A stretch of DNA of 64,000 bases from Eleusine coracana subsp. coracana (GCA_032690845.1 CM064432.1:59952071-60016070); one strand, 5' to 3'. Shown: positions 9,880 through 22,482, numbered from the stretch's first letter. The notes: generated from the letters alone by a model not told the origin. Numbers and translations are program-made.

Positions 9880-11895
9880 TTAGACTAAAGACTGGTGCAT
9901 TGGCGATGGAACATAACAGTTCGCATATATCCAATCACGACCCAGTAGAAGGCTGTGGGTTCCCTTTCCTTCAATTACAAAGAATGTAACCGGCAAAGTT
10001 TTGCTGCCGACCCTGAGCTCCACATTCAAAACTCCTTTGGCTGCTGCAGTACATCCACCATAATTCTTCAAAATCATGTTAGTATCAATTAAGTCATCAT
10101 TAGTCTTACCCAACTTTCTGGCAGAAGTGATTGGCATGATATTGACTGCAACACCTCCGTCAACCATCATTTTCCCCATTAGCATCCCATTGACAAACCC
10201 TTTCAAATATAATGCCTTCAAGTGCCTATCAAACACTGCCTACTAAATACCAAATACTAACTGAGGCACTTCATCACCATCAACAAACAGTTCTTCTTCG
10301 GAGGCCATGAACTCTTACGGAAGCATCATCACCATGTCCACCGTAGCACTAGGCACCTGTACCTGTGACTTCACCTTTGGCTTCCAAACCGTTTTAGGCG
10401 GCTGAGCATCACCTTCATCATAATAAAATTTGCCAGTTCTTATCTGTCGTCATCACATCCTCTAGACTCTTCGTTTCTGGCTCCTAGAAAATATACCAGA
10501 TGGACACCATTGTTCTTCCTGTTCTTGTTCCTTTTGTAACTCCTCATCGACTTACTTATCAGACTTAGCTTCTTCTTCATTCTTTTTTGTTCCAAGTCAA
10601 TCAAACACTGACACTCTGACTTACTCATCGATTTCTCCCTTCATCAACTCTTTGTTGTTACTTTGTCGATTCGGGTACTGATGGTCTTTAGGAGTCTCCC
10701 TGTACATCTAGGTCACACACCTGCTACAACCAGGGCAGTTGTCGATCAAAGGAAGCTTCATGTTATGATCCCAACAATATTGAAAGAATGTGCATTCCCA
10801 ATGTGGATCAATCCGTGATTCCTTCACTTCCCTGTCTCTTTTCTTCTAATATCGGCTAATGAATGCTTCAACATTGTTGATGCTAGCCATGTTAACATTT
10901 GCACGGAATGGATGTCCATCGATCTTCATAACACCTTTAGTGAACTTTATCTTGCCTTGTTCAACCGCCATCTGAATCTGTCTCCTAAAAACTTTGCAAT
11001 CATTGGTATTATGAGACGGTGAGTTATGCCACTTGCAGTACCTCTTCTTCTTCAATTCTTTAGCAAGTGGAATCACATGATTAGGCGAAAACTAAATGTG
11101 CTTCTCCTGTAATAGCATATCAAATATCTTATCGGCCTTAGTGATATCAAAGTCATATTTTCTTCCAGCTCATTCTGCTTTACCCAAGGACACGACAAAA
11201 TATTCTTATTCCTAGTCCACTCAGCCATATCGACATCTTCGATCTCTTCAAAGCTTCAGTAGCACCAACTTCTTCGCATTGCACCGAAAATCGGCTGATA
11301 TGCTCAACAATGATAGTGTTATCTTGTCCAGTAAACTTGGTGAATTCTAGTGGCCTCTCGACATAGGTATCAGATCATAACTAGGAATATATGGGGGCCA
11401 ATACATATAAGTCTGCTGCTTTGGCTTTAGCCCAAATTGTTCTCTCATCACCTCAACAATCTTCAGTGCCCAGTCATCGGTTGAGCTACTGATATTTGGA
11501 CCAGTGGATGCAAGACCAGATGCTGGCATTTGCGGAGCTGTCTGTGAACCATAGTTAATGACTATATGCTGGTCTCCTAACTCTCCTGGCAGTGTAGATG
11601 ATGAAGGCATCCCAAACATGCTTGGCTCTACATTCGGTGTTGTACCATATGTCACATTTGGTTCTGCCGTTTCTTGCCTATAATACTACGACTATGTCTG
11701 TGGTGATGTCTTATGTAGAATAATCCTGGGACCGGACCCAGGTGATCTTCCTGTAGTGCCACCATTAGTATTCTTTGGAGGTGAAGTGGCACTTTCTAGC
11801 ATTGGCCAGAAGCAAGAAAAAAAAGCAGGCAACTGAGTTATTTGGCTGAGCTTTGGCTCCGGCTTCTCATGTGGCTTCACTAAAAAATTTGTCAA
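9880..11895 (-). pseudogene. Decayed retrotransposon gag-protease remnant
   Basis: Minus-strand fragments in order: a Pro/Ser-rich gag N-terminal region (11895-11347, including FGLKPKQQTYMYWPPYIPSY), a zinc-knuckle-like segment (CKWHNSPSHNTNDCKVF, near 11040-10990) and a retropepsin-like domain (10236-9880, VDGGVAVNIMP and LLGRDWIYAN). The pieces are split by many stops and frameshifts and no reverse transcriptase follows. The DGG active-site variant and zinc-knuckle spacing fit Ty3/gypsy. No LTR could be assigned, so it is a truncated, old copy. Confidence 0.72.
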
Positions 11896-13111
11896 ATGGG
11901 CACCCCTTATCTAGATCTCCAAAAAAAGTAAGGAGTCATTTCAAAAAAAAGTAAGGAGCCAGACCCGAAAAAGCACCAAAGCCAAGAGCTGCCTGAGGGT
12001 AACTTCAGGTGCTTCTCCTCCGTAGGGCCCAATATTTTTTGACTTGTTTGTCTCTTTTTTTCTATGAAACTGCCAGAGAAGGTGAAGATGCATCTAGGTA
12101 CCCTAGTGGGTTTTGGTGATTAATGACACTAGATTAAAATGTGCTAACATAAGTCTGAAGAATATGTGTGCAGATTATCAAAAGAAATTAATTGCCCACA
12201 TTTGTGAGAAAGTTCATCCCTGTACAAAAAGAAGAAAAGGAAAAAGACTCTTGGTGCTTCAAGTTTAGTTTTGATAATTTATTTGAGTCATAGCTTATGT
12301 CGAACTATCAAGAGGGGTAAACATATCTTACTTGTTGGGATTTGATGTGCTTGAGCAAACCTTAAAAACCTAAGAGAGCAAAGCTAGCCAAAAAGCCCAA
12401 AAAGAGCCATGTCTTTTCAACCAAACAGAGAGTGATGGAAGTTCCGCCAGTCTCTGACGGAAGTTCTGTCACATGCACTTCCAGCAACCTAACCAACCCA
12501 AGAGTGACGGAAGTTCTGTGGCCCTTTGACAGAAGTTACGTCACTAGAATTTCCATCATTCTCTGACAGAAGTTCTGTCTTGTGCCTGCTTTCAAACCGA
12601 GCCAACCCGAGAGTGACGGAAGTTCCATCACCCTCTGACGGAAGTTCCGTCATAGCTTATACCTTGAAACCAGGCCCGCACAATAGCTTTTTTTTTGAAC
12701 TGATAGAAGTTATGTGAGCCTTCATGGAAGTTTGATCAGACACAGAAAACACCCCAAACAGCCTACCCCTTCCCTCGTGGGAAGGGTTGGATGTTGGGAT
12801 TTTTTATCCCGAACATGACAGAGAGAGAAAAGAGAGAAAGAGCGAAGTGGAGGACTAGAGAGCAGGGGAGCAAACAAACAAATGGCCAGGTGCCCCCTCC
12901 CTCACGTGCTGCCCCTCAGACTTTACAACAAGGTCCTATACCTCTAGATTGGGCCTCTTTTGTACAAATAGGAGACCCAAGCCCGTGGTACATGTGGCTA
13001 TTCCCCAATAGTAGCCCCTCAACTATTCGATCTTGTCCAGCACGACAAGACCAAATAGTTACAAGAAAAGCCCAAAAAAGAGGCCCAATTACAACTCAAA
13101 CTTATGGTTAC
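11896..13111. other. Unassigned repeat-rich DNA left of element A
   Basis: No gene found. The stretch contains a short duplicated segment (aaaaaaagtaaggag at about 11923 and 11947), a probable LTR-like piece (12085-12430) and the palindromic 15-mer array described separately. It ends at the first base of element A's LTR. Confidence 0.4.
12434..12651. repeat. Array of near-palindromic GACGGAAGTTCCGTC motifs
   Basis: Seven copies of a 15-mer, each nearly its own reverse complement (arms GACGGAA/TTCCGTC around a central base), lie at 12434, 12456, 12506, 12528, 12565, 12615 and 12637. Weaker copies occur near 12700 and 12724. They come in pairs about 22 bp apart, separated by longer spacers that include caacctaaccaacccaagag and accgagccaacccgagag, so the larger unit is about 109 bp. 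Role unknown; probably part of an LTR or its leader. Confidence 0.75.
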
Positions 13112-13243
13112 TGGCGGTGTTTTGATCACCGACCAGTAGTATTTGTTCACGGGGAGCGCGCTTTGGATTCGGTAATGGGTTAGCAAGAGGACACGGGGGG
13201 TTACACTGGTTCGGGGAAGGCTCCCTACGTCTAGTTCACTAGT
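13112..13243 (-). repeat. Element A 3' LTR, first part
   Basis: Matches 63213-63341 (tgttttgatcaccgaccagt, then gtatttgttcacgggga) until both reach the cactag tract, where element B is inserted. The LTR resumes at 34714. The first bases are TGGCGG here versus TGTCGG in the other LTR. Confidence 0.9.
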
Positions 13244-13625
13244 TGTTGAAGCTTAAGATCGACAGTAAATATATAGGGCTACGTCGAGACTAAGAACTAC
13301 GATGGTTACACAAGACGCTGAGTTATACAGGTTCGGGCCCTTTCAATGAGAGTAAAAACCCTATGTCCTGTGTTCTATGTGTTGTATTGATGTTATAAAA
13401 CTTGTGTCGCCTGTCCCTTGACGGCGGGTACCCTGCCGCCTTATATATCCAGTCAGCAGGGGGGTACATGAAGAGTCCTAGTCGTAACCCTTAAGGATTT
13501 ATATAGGAAGTCTATCTCTAAATGCCTTGTGCTCCAAGCCGAGTCGGTCGGGTTCCTTGTTGATGAAGTATCCGGTCGGCTACCGACTTAGTCTTGTAGG
13601 ATACCCGTAAAGCAAGTATCCCACA
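13244..13625 (-). repeat. Element B 3' LTR
   Basis: 382 bp, TG...CA bounded (tgttgaagcttaag to tatcccaca on the plus strand). It aligns end to end with 34329-34713 at roughly 90 percent by eye. A TATA-like GGATATATAAGG lies on the minus strand at about 13439-13450. Confidence 0.9.
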
Positions 13626-14400
13626 ATAGCCCCCGAGTGCTTTCTTATTTTGAGCTTTTGATTCTCCGAGTGATCTATAGATCATAAATTAGGAAGACCT
13701 CTTTATCGAAGTTCCTGATAGATCTGGTGCACCGGTCAGGTGCACCTGATCAGGTGTAGCCCCCGACTCTTGTATAATTTGGAGACTGACAAATAATGCA
13801 ATAGTCTAATTATATTAGCTCTTATTATTTTGTATGTAATTTACTCAAACTATCATGTCTGAGTTTAACAGACCTCTGGTCATCAAACCAGTAGGCCATT
13901 TTGCAAGGCTTCAACCTTGCCGACCGATTATTAAAAAAGGCCGAGTGATATATACTGTGTCCGAGTGACTGCTCGGTCTGAATTTTATGATATCAATCAT
14001 ATTCAGCCCATGTAAAATAGTATGACATCCATCATATAATGGTAATAAGCTACATGACATGAATCATAACATAGCTTTTCCCTAATAATTGGTCACTCTA
14101 TCTTTTAATAAGTCCAATTTTGTCAATTTAGTTATTGACTTTAATCAATACCTTAGCCTTTAAACTTATACCCATATGACCATCAAGTCCTTTGCTACAT
14201 GATCATCAAATCATATAGATACGACGAAATATTGCTAATTAACCAATGCTTCTCATCAAAGAAGCCCCCGAGTTTTAATTCTCAGGGTTTTAAACTCTAA
14301 ATAGGTTTAAGGCCTTTAAATAACCTTATGTTTAATCAAATGGGGGCGTCACTATATGACCCATTCCGGCCCATGGGACCCTTAGGTCAAAAAGTGAGAG
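13626..14400. other. Element B noncoding region beside the 3' LTR
   Basis: Begins with the polypurine tract (plus strand atagcccccgag) used for plus-strand priming. It is then AT-rich spacer matching element C 49425-50140 (for example ctggtgcaccggtcaggtgc versus ctggtgcaccgggcaggtgc). No coding sequence until the antisense gene promoter at its right end. Confidence 0.6.
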
Positions 14401-14408
14401 TATAAAAG
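14401..14408 (+). promoter_or_regulatory. TATA box of the antisense gene in element B
   Basis: TATAAAAG preceded by the block cggcccatgggacccttagg. The same block and TATA box occur in element C at 50110-50152. The ATG lies about 215 bp downstream in both copies. Orientation is opposite to the retrotransposon genome. Confidence 0.7.
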
Positions 14409-14653
14409 GCTGCAACAAGTTGACTCCCAGTCCACGCCACACTTGCACAGGAACTCTTCGTCTTCCTCTCATCTCCTCTGCTCTCAGTGACTCCTCTGCT
14501 TCTCCAGCTAGGGTTAGCACTTTGCTTCCGGCCGCCGCAGATCTCGCCGCACTCAGCCCCCTAGCTTCCACTAGGGTTCAACACTCAAACCACCACGCTC
14601 AAAACCTTGATCGCCATGGGTCGCAAGAGGATTGCCACTTCATCTCCAGCCAC

Positions 14654-17600
14654 TATGACATTCCATGTCACAAAATGAAGTTAACTAAACCTAACATCAA
14701 TTAGGGGCTAAACAAAAGTATAATTAATCCACGTGCCAAAGAATAAGAAGAGGAAACCTATTTAATTAAATTCCAGAATATTCAAATATGGGTCAATCAC
14801 AAACATTACCAAAACCCATGTAAGTACCCCAATATTTTTGCATATTCTGAATGGCCACAATAAAAGAGAAGTTTTAGAATTTTACCAAATTTTTTAGTAA
14901 CCAACTGATACCCTTAAAAATTCCCCCAAAGTCAGAAAGGTGTATTTCGAGTTTGGAATTTTCATAATTTATCAAACAAATTTCGCTGGTGCACCCAAAA
15001 GCAAAGTTGGAGCACACGTTCCTCGGAGCCCACACAAAAATTGGTGTCCAGTTTGGAGCACGGGAACGTGGCGAAATGGATCAAACCCGAGTCAGGGTCT
15101 AGAGTCAAAACCGGGTCGAGCCCTTCTCTCTCCCCCGGCCAATCCCAACCAGACACCGGGTTGTATCCAGGTTCCTGTCGCCACCGCCGATTCCTGTCAC
15201 GCCACGCCGGCCACTGCACCACCAACTCTCCCCCCTGTGCCACCGGCCGTAATTGAAGCCGCTCCCCGCCGGCAGCCACTCCTTGGCCGACAGCGCGACT
15301 CCCCCCCGTCCTCTGCTGTCTCCGCCCTCTATCTCTTTCTGCCGCCGATCATCACACCAGAGCAGCGGCTCACTGGGTCCTAATCTCTCTCACTCTCTCA
15401 ACTCACAACCGGCTCTCACACACTCCAGATCGCCCCCGAGCGCCGGCACGCTCTCTTCCTCCCTCTTCCCGGCAAAAAAAAAAAAAAAACTGAGCCAGTG
15501 CCCTGTTTCTCCCGCCATGGCCGCCGCCACGCCGAGCTCTGCCTAGGCAACTTCTCCCTCCCCCCTTTCTTCGCAAATCGACGCGCAAGGAACCCACCTC
15601 CGACCTTCCCCCTCGATGAGTTCCTCGACACCGACCGTCCCCGAACCTCCACGAAACTCGTCGACCGAACCCTAGTCTGCCTCCCCTCGGCACCGTCACG
15701 TGGACCTCGCCGGAGCTGCCCCTGCCGCCGCACGTCGTCGCCGGCGATTTCCGGTGAGCCACTCTCCCCTCCGACCCCCTCCTCGCAATCCCCGCGGCAT
15801 GGAGACCATCCGAGTCGCACGCGAGCCCCGGCCGTGCTGCCGATCGGCCGCTGGGCCGAGCTCACCGTCGTCGGCCGCCGCGCGGGTGCGCGCGCGCGTC
15901 TGGAGGAATTTGAATCCAGTGGCAGATTTGTAAATAGGAGTAAACTTTGAATAAACTTCAAAATTCAATATCTCGAGAAATAAGAGGCCTAAATTGTGAA
16001 ATTAATTTTGTTCAACTCCTAAAATCTTACTCTACCAGAAAAACAAGTTCAAGTCCAAGTTTGTTCAGTAAATTAATTTAATTAATTCATCAAAGTTTCA
16101 ACCCTAAATTGCTTAATAAATTCATAAGTAATTATATGTAAATGGTAAATTCATGGAACTTGCTCAGTAATCATTTCATGGCATCCCTAAACTTTCTGCA
16201 AAAGTACATTTCCATGTTATTGCATATTTTTAGTATTATTGCATAATCTTCATTTTCAGTAATTGAATTTATATAAATTATTGGCTAGGGATTTATTCAT
16301 GAAAGTTGGCATTCCTGTTCCTTATGCACTTGTACACTTATGTAAAATCCCATGAAAAATTTGAAGCTACTAAGTATAAAATTCTCTGTCGAAATTGATC
16401 ATTGGTTAAGTAACTAGGAATTTCTTCATATAAATGTTACTTCATGTGTATATTTAAGGAAAGTAGGAATAAATTAATTTCTGGAAGTCCATGGAGAATA
16501 ACTCAGCTTCACATTACAGTAGAAATTCTCATTTTGCAGTTATATACTTTGGTTCTTAATTAACTATATGAGCTAGAACTAGTTATGCAATTAAAGTGCC
16601 ACTTTTATGTATAGTGTTAGTTTGCACATGGTCACTTTAGCTAAGTGGCTCAAAATGAACTTTCTAAAATTTGACCCTAAGTACTACATTGTCATATCAT
16701 CATCAGTATGTGATGTCATATGATCAACATCTAGGCCATGCTCATGTTAAAGTAGACATACACTAAGACTGTGATAATTAAAAGTTACATTCTTGTAATT
16801 AGAAGTTTGTTCCCTTCAAATTCAGTGGTTATCATGTCATACTTAAGTATGCAACCATATTCATGAATCAGTGATTAGTTCATTAATTTATTTGTTGAGG
16901 AAGTACCATGAATCTTCATATCATGCATTTCATCTTTAACTAAGAAAACTCCATGAAACCTTGTGTATCCCTTAGCATTGATGCATGTCCCTTCCATATA
17001 GGAATCGAGACCGAGGAGATCACACCGGACCAGCAAGGAGCTGAAGTGCACTTTGGTGAAGACGCTAACTACGATCACACCCAAGGCAAGCCCCGATGCA
17101 TAACCCATTTTATCATTCAAGTCATTTTTACTTTATCAAATGTAGGAATATTGTATTATGTATTAAGTGTAGGACTTGGATGAAACACATTTGCATACTC
17201 CAGCAACGACCTATGATTAGTATGTTAGTAAGCTTTTCCGTTAGCAAATGCTATGCTTAAACTAGTGGAGTCAATGGTAGGTTATAGATTCAACTATGGT
17301 TCAATTGGTGGATGAACTTGATAAAAATGGAGCACCTATCATTGCAACTCCGCGAACAAGTATTGAACCATACCAAGTGCATACCTTTAATATGGGAATT
17401 GGTAAACCTAGTAACTTGGGCGTCGTATTGTTGGACGGCCATACTCATCGATCTAGAGGTGATGTGAACAGCACGGTGGTTGCACGGGTTTGAGGACCGC
17501 TGGAGAGTGCATGGGTTAAGCCTCGGATACGAAGTAATGTATCGCGGGGAGGACGTGTACTTGGGATCGATGGCCCTGGATCGACTTTATAGCAATCTAG

Positions 17601-18453
17601 TGAACGGTGGCCATACGTGTTCTTAAGTGATGCGTATGTCGTGCATTTGGGTTTTCCCTGCAGGATGTGAATCAATTCGAATTGCCGTCCCTCGTGGTTA
17701 TGAGTACCTCTTGTTCGAGCAGCGGCAATGATATGTTAAGTAGTAAAGTTGGGTTAGGTTTCTGAAATTTAGTTATGCTATGGATACATATTGCTATGAT
17801 GTAATGATCTTCACTTATGTTCATATCTTAGCGGCTAGCTAGACTCACCGTAGCTGTTGTCTACATTAAGCAAAGTAAAATCATGTTTAAGGAAATTGAA
17901 AGTGCAGCATAAAACTAATAGGAGCTTTTTATGCAACTATCAAATAAACCCGGTCAGCCCCCTGCATACTAGGAGTCAGTTTCAGTAAACCGGTTGACGG
18001 GTAAGTCTTGTGGAGTATGCTAGATACTCAGGCTTTGCGTTGATGTTGTTTTTTTCAGATTTTCCTCAAGCGACCTATTGTGATTGTTGTAATAAGGTTG
18101 TGTGGGAAGGTGAGGAGCCTTAGAACTGGACCATCGAACGGGTCCCCAGTTCTCCTAACCGTGATGAGTGAGCCATCGCCATAGGGCTGGCATGGTTCAC
18201 GTAGGACTTAACATCGTGTTTTGTCATTTCACCGCTTCCGCAAATTTGTGTAATATGTACTAAGGACTTATGTTGTATCAGATCTAAACTCCTTTTAATT
18301 TGAACTCTGAACTTGTAATATGATGCACCGAATTGATGTATCTTTGTAAATGATGAATGTTCATGTGTGAATGCTATGTATGGTTACTTCGTTAACCATC
18401 TCCCGAGGCGATCCTGTGCGACATACTCTACTTTTCAGAGTAGGATTGTCACA
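14654..18453 (+). repeat. T1 5' LTR (3.8 kb)
   Basis: Starts TATGACATTCC (expected TGTGACA by comparison with the end ATTGTCACA, so the terminal TG has become TA) and ends just before the primer site. It holds a GC-rich block (15050-15900) full of overlapping spurious frames and an AT-rich block (15950-16900). The final 1290 bp are repeated at 24132-25420, and about 0.8 kb is repeated inverted at 51984-52821. Confidence 0.85.
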
Positions 18454-19654
18454 GCTGGTATCAGAGCCGTCTTGGGACAAGTTACACAGAAATGAGCATT
18501 TTAAAACGTAAATAAGCCATTTCTACGCCTTACGGTGAGGTACAAACTAGTAGTGCTCATGTAAGAGTCTTGTAGGTGGCAAAGCTAACCCTGGGTTATG
18601 TTTGTTTAAATTACTTGCAACTACGGCATCTTCAACGAAGGTATGTGTGTGACTCGAATACACTCTTATTCGAAAGCTCCCATGCGAGGCGAGGTTGTCA
18701 TGGATTTGTTGTGCTTAGATAGGAATTATTAAACTGGTGTGACTCGAATACACTCTTATTCGAGAGCTCCTGTGCGAGGCGAGGTGGTCACGGACTTTCT
18801 TTTGGATTGTTTCTTTTGAATTTGATGTATTGTTTCTGAAATGGATCTCTTGCAGGTACACTAACCACGTGTAGTTCACTTAGAAACGTGTGAGAGGTGT
18901 GTGTGCCACCGAAAGGATCGATTTATATATTCGGTCAAGTTTTCTTTTTTTGTGAGGATGTAGGAAACCATCATATTGAGCATTGGCATCCATGCACACC
19001 ATATGCATTCAACTTTACCAAAATCTGTAAAAATGTCACTGATACTGTGAACATGTAAAATGATCAAGTTTAGGATGAAATTGAACCCCTTTGGCACCTA
19101 AACCAGAAATTTGAACCTAACCGGTAAGTGTCCAACCTTACCAGAAAAGTCAGTCTCACTAAAACAATCATAACTTCCTCAATTTTTATTCAATGGAGGT
19201 GAGTAAGTACTCGTTGGAAATCTGATGTTTTGCTCTACAAGTTTGGTTTAGGAAGTTTGCCTTGGAAAAATCTGGAACTGGGTCGAAATTTGGAAAAACA
19301 GTAACCTTTTCCAGAAAGTCAGAAACTGTCTCACTTCTGTCCCCTGCCTTTGGATGATCATAACTCCCGGGGACTTTGTTGGATGGATGTGTGTGAGTAT
19401 GAGTTGGAAAGATGAAGACATTCTCTACAACAATTGTAAAACACAAAAATTTTAAGGTTGTCTAGAAACTGAGCGTTTTTGCCCGTTACTGCGGTTCACT
19501 CCGTCGACCGTAGAAATTCGTCGTTACCAGTCGTTGAACGAAACGGGAACCTCGTGTATTTTCTTTTACCAATCATTCCTTATGCTATGTTGAGCACGTG
19601 TGCTTAGTGGAATATTAAGTTTTGACTCACCCTTGCAAAACTTTATTCCGGCAG
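18454..19654 (+). other. T1 leader between primer site and first ORF
   Basis: Untranslated leader with the PBS at 18456-18468. It includes a 36-bp direct repeat (gtgtgactcgaatacactct and following) at about 18646 and 18739. A possible splice donor (TTGCAG then gtacac) is at about 18856. No coding region. Confidence 0.6.
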
Positions 19655-20287
19655 ATGGATGATGGCAAGCGCATGATGGACCCGGAGTACCTTGCCGCTC
19701 GCATCCTCGAGTTGGAGCGAGAGCGCGAGGCGCTGCAGTCCACGCTTGTTGCCCGTGATGCCCAGATCGCGGAGCGTGACGCTATGGTTGCAGCCCTTGT
19801 GGACAAGCTGCACACTAGCGAGTTGGAGCGGGCCGACCTTTTCGAGCAGCTTCATGATGCTCAGCTCGTCATCGAGGATGATGCAAGCGACGTGTTGCAG
19901 GAGCAGCTGCACCAACGCAACGCCCAGCTCACCACTGCCTAGGAGGAGATTTACTCTCTCCATGGTCAGGTTACCGCTCTCTTGGAGGAGCGAAGTGAGC
20001 TGCAGACCCAACGCGAAGAAGCTCAAGATGAGCGTGATGTCATGGAAGGGAACCTCAACGACACTCACGCGATCATTGCACAGCAAGAGCAGCTCATCGG
20101 ACATCTCCAAGCTGCCAATGGCCAGCTGAACGCCATCCTTAATGATCAGCCACCCGTTCCACTCACGATGATTTTTCCCGATGACACGGATCTTAGTGAG
20201 AACGGTGATTCTGGCACCGACTTCGAAGCACCCACGGGACCAGCTGCTATGGACGTGGAGTCCGATGGTGACAGCCACGCCAGGTGA
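19655..20287 (+). pseudogene. Coiled-coil ORF upstream of gag in T1
   Basis: Open frame of 210 codons interrupted once by TAG at 19940-19942 (probably a CAG codon originally). It begins MDDGKRMMDPEYLAARILEL and is dominated by heptad-rich coiled coil (EREREALQSTLVARDAQIAE, ERSELQTQREEAQDERDVME). It ends with an acidic tail (DDTDLSENGDSGTDFE). It lies between the leader and gag, separated from gag by about 350 bp. The ATG follows a splice-acceptor-like ccggcag. No domain is recognised; an extra ORF in this position is unusual for the lineage. The 270-codon frame on the opposite strand is a shadow. Confidence 0.6.
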
Positions 20288-20637
20288 CCGAGTAGCCTTA
20301 TGTACGTAGGGTGAAATCTCGTGAGACATCGTAGTCGTGTGTATATAGTGTGGTAATGCTAAACTAAGTTGTAACCTAAGCTCTCCGAGATTGTATGGTG
20401 TAGTGTTCCGAGTGATGTAACCGAAGACTTGCAATGTATCAAAAAGTTGCATCACATGTACCTATGGTTTTATCATGAATATGTTGCTTATGGTGTTGGA
20501 AATTATGGAATTTAAGTTATCTCTTATGTCCGCACCGTTTATTTGTCAAGCACTTCATTTTGAGCAATCGGAATTGTAGCCTTGTTATCATGTTATCTCA
20601 TGTGATGATCGGGCTAACATATTTGTTCATAGGTCAG

Positions 20638-21790
20638 ATGGTGCAAACTCGCCGTGGTGGAGAGAACGTCGGTGACGCTCCCGACACCTCGAATGTTGGC
20701 GGAAATGGGCCGCTGCCCAACGCGCCACCTCTGACGGCGATGGAGCAGCTCATCCACAATCAGAACAAGATGTTCCGCATGTTCATGGAGAACATGAACC
20801 GTCAAGGAGCTCATGGACCACCGCCACAGCAGCAGCGGGAATCCTCTTACGCCGACTTTTGGGCGACTCACCCGCCCACCTTCGGAGAAGTCGGTGACCC
20901 TCTAGAAGCGGACAACTTCATTCGCACTCTGGAGTCGAAGTTCGCCCTCCTCCACTGCACCGAGCAGCAGAAGCCCCTCTTTGTCGCGTAGCAGCTCCGT
21001 GGCTCCGCAAGTGCTTGGTGGGCCGGCTTCACCGCCGCTCTCGTCGCGGGTCACCAAGTCACTTGGGCGGAGTTCTGCACCGCTTTTCGTGCACACCACA
21101 TACCCGCTGGACTCATGAAGCGCAAGTTGCAGGAGTTTCTCAACTTGAAGCAAGGCTCCGGAACCGTGCAAGAGTATGCACGGAAGTTCAACTACCTGGA
21201 TCAGTACGCGTCGTATCACGCTGATACGGATGAGAAAAAGAAAGAATGCTTTCGTTCGGGACTTACCCCGAAGCTGCAAGACCGATTGGCGCAAGTCACC
21301 GCCGGCACATTCAATGACCTGATGAGTGCCACTATTGTGCAAGAAGACGCCATCCGCGCCAACCAAGAGGACAAGAAGAGGAAACGTGCTATGGGGAGTT
21401 CATCCGGCTCTGCACCGCCCAAATACAAGCTAGCAATCACCTCCCCGACCAGACAGAAATTTCGGGCTGCGGTACCATCGGGAGGAGGACCTCGCCCGTC
21501 GTTCTCACAGCAGCACTCTCGATTCCATGGGGGAAACCAGCTGCAGTCCTCTGGTTCTCGCCCACCGCAGCAGAACAACCAAGTGGTGAAGACCAACTCC
21601 TCACAACCGTGCTACAGTTGTGGCCGCACCGGTCACTTTGCTAAGGAGTGTCGGTTTTCGAAGTGCCATCCGAACAACAACACCAACTCCAACACTTCCA
21701 GGAACAACAACAACAACAACAACAATGGCAGCAATGGAAGTCGTCCCCAGCCGTCTACTCCCATGCACAAGAATGGCCGAGTCAACTATA
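20638..21790 (+). pseudogene. T1 gag with CCHC zinc knuckle
   Basis: Capsid and nucleocapsid precursor of T1. It starts MVQTRRGGENVG (20638), directly after the acceptor-like cataggtcag. The capsid region carries ADFWATHPPTFGEVGDPLEA, then AWWAGFTAAL and the FRAHHIPAGLMKRK block. A TAG at 20989-20991 interrupts it where CAG is expected. The nucleocapsid has one knuckle CYSCGRTGHFAKEC (21610-21651), followed by an Asn-rich run encoded by an (aac)n stretch near 21708-21726. It reads on into protease in the same frame. Packaging function is lost unless the stop is bypassed. Confidence 0.85.
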
Positions 21791-22482
21791 CCACGGTCGA
21801 AGAGACCCAGGCTGGAGAACCCGTTCTCGCGGGTACGTTCTCTATCAACCAACATGCTTCCATGGTTCTTTTTTATTCGGGAGCAACACATGATTTCATT
21901 AGTCAAGCATGTGTAAATCATCTGAAAATTACCCCCACCACTATGGGAACCCCGTATGTTATTACGTCTCCTGGTGGAAAAATAAGGGCTCATCTTGAGT
22001 TAAGGAAAGTGCCACTTAAGCTAGCCAACAACATATACCCCACTTCCCTAATCATCTTAGATGGCCAAAACAACGACATAATTCTCGGTATGAAATGGAT
22101 GACTAGTCACAAAGCTGTATTGCACCTTGAGGACCGAGAAATCCATTTGAACTCACCCTTACACGACCCTTCTATTCTCCGATTGCCGTATCCCAAGTCA
22201 TCCACTTCTCAAGTATGTCATGTGGAAGGAAAGAAGCTATTAAATATTCCAGTGGTCTGTGATTTTCCCGACGTCTTTCTAGACGATTTGCCAGGCATGC
22301 CTCCGGACAGGGATGTTGAGTTTAAGATTGAACTCGTACCCGGTACGGCGCCTATCGCTCGTAGGCCGTACAAAATGGCTCCTAATGAATTAGCGGAGTT
22401 GAAAGACCAGTTACAAGAGCTTATGGACAAGGATATGTCCGACCAAGTTCATCTCCCTGGGGTTGTCCCGCTCTCTTTGTGA
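21791..22482 (+). pseudogene. T1 protease and start of RT, catalytic Asp lost, frameshifted
   Basis: Retropepsin-like region continuing from gag. The active-site block reads LFYSGATHDFIS, where DSGATH is expected, so the catalytic Asp codon is now TAT (21874-21876). The flap and second block (IILGMKWM) are present. RT N-terminal residues follow (FPDVFLDDLPGMPPDRDVEF). A one-base deletion at about 22431 (in the run before GGATATGTCC) shifts the frame, which stops at 22480-22482. RT proper continues in the neighbouring frame. Confidence 0.85.

Noticed and set aside
12793..12830. Possible LTR start at TGTTGGGATTTTTTATCCC
   Set aside because: No matching partner LTR, target duplication or primer site in the window.
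14940..15968. Cluster of long overlapping frames on both strands (up to 181 codons)
   Set aside because: They lie in the GC-rich part of the T1 LTR, have low-complexity Pro/Arg-rich translations and no domain.
19643..20455. 270-codon minus-strand frame
   Set aside because: Opposite-strand shadow of the T1 coiled-coil ORF; the plus-strand frame has heptads and correct position in the element.
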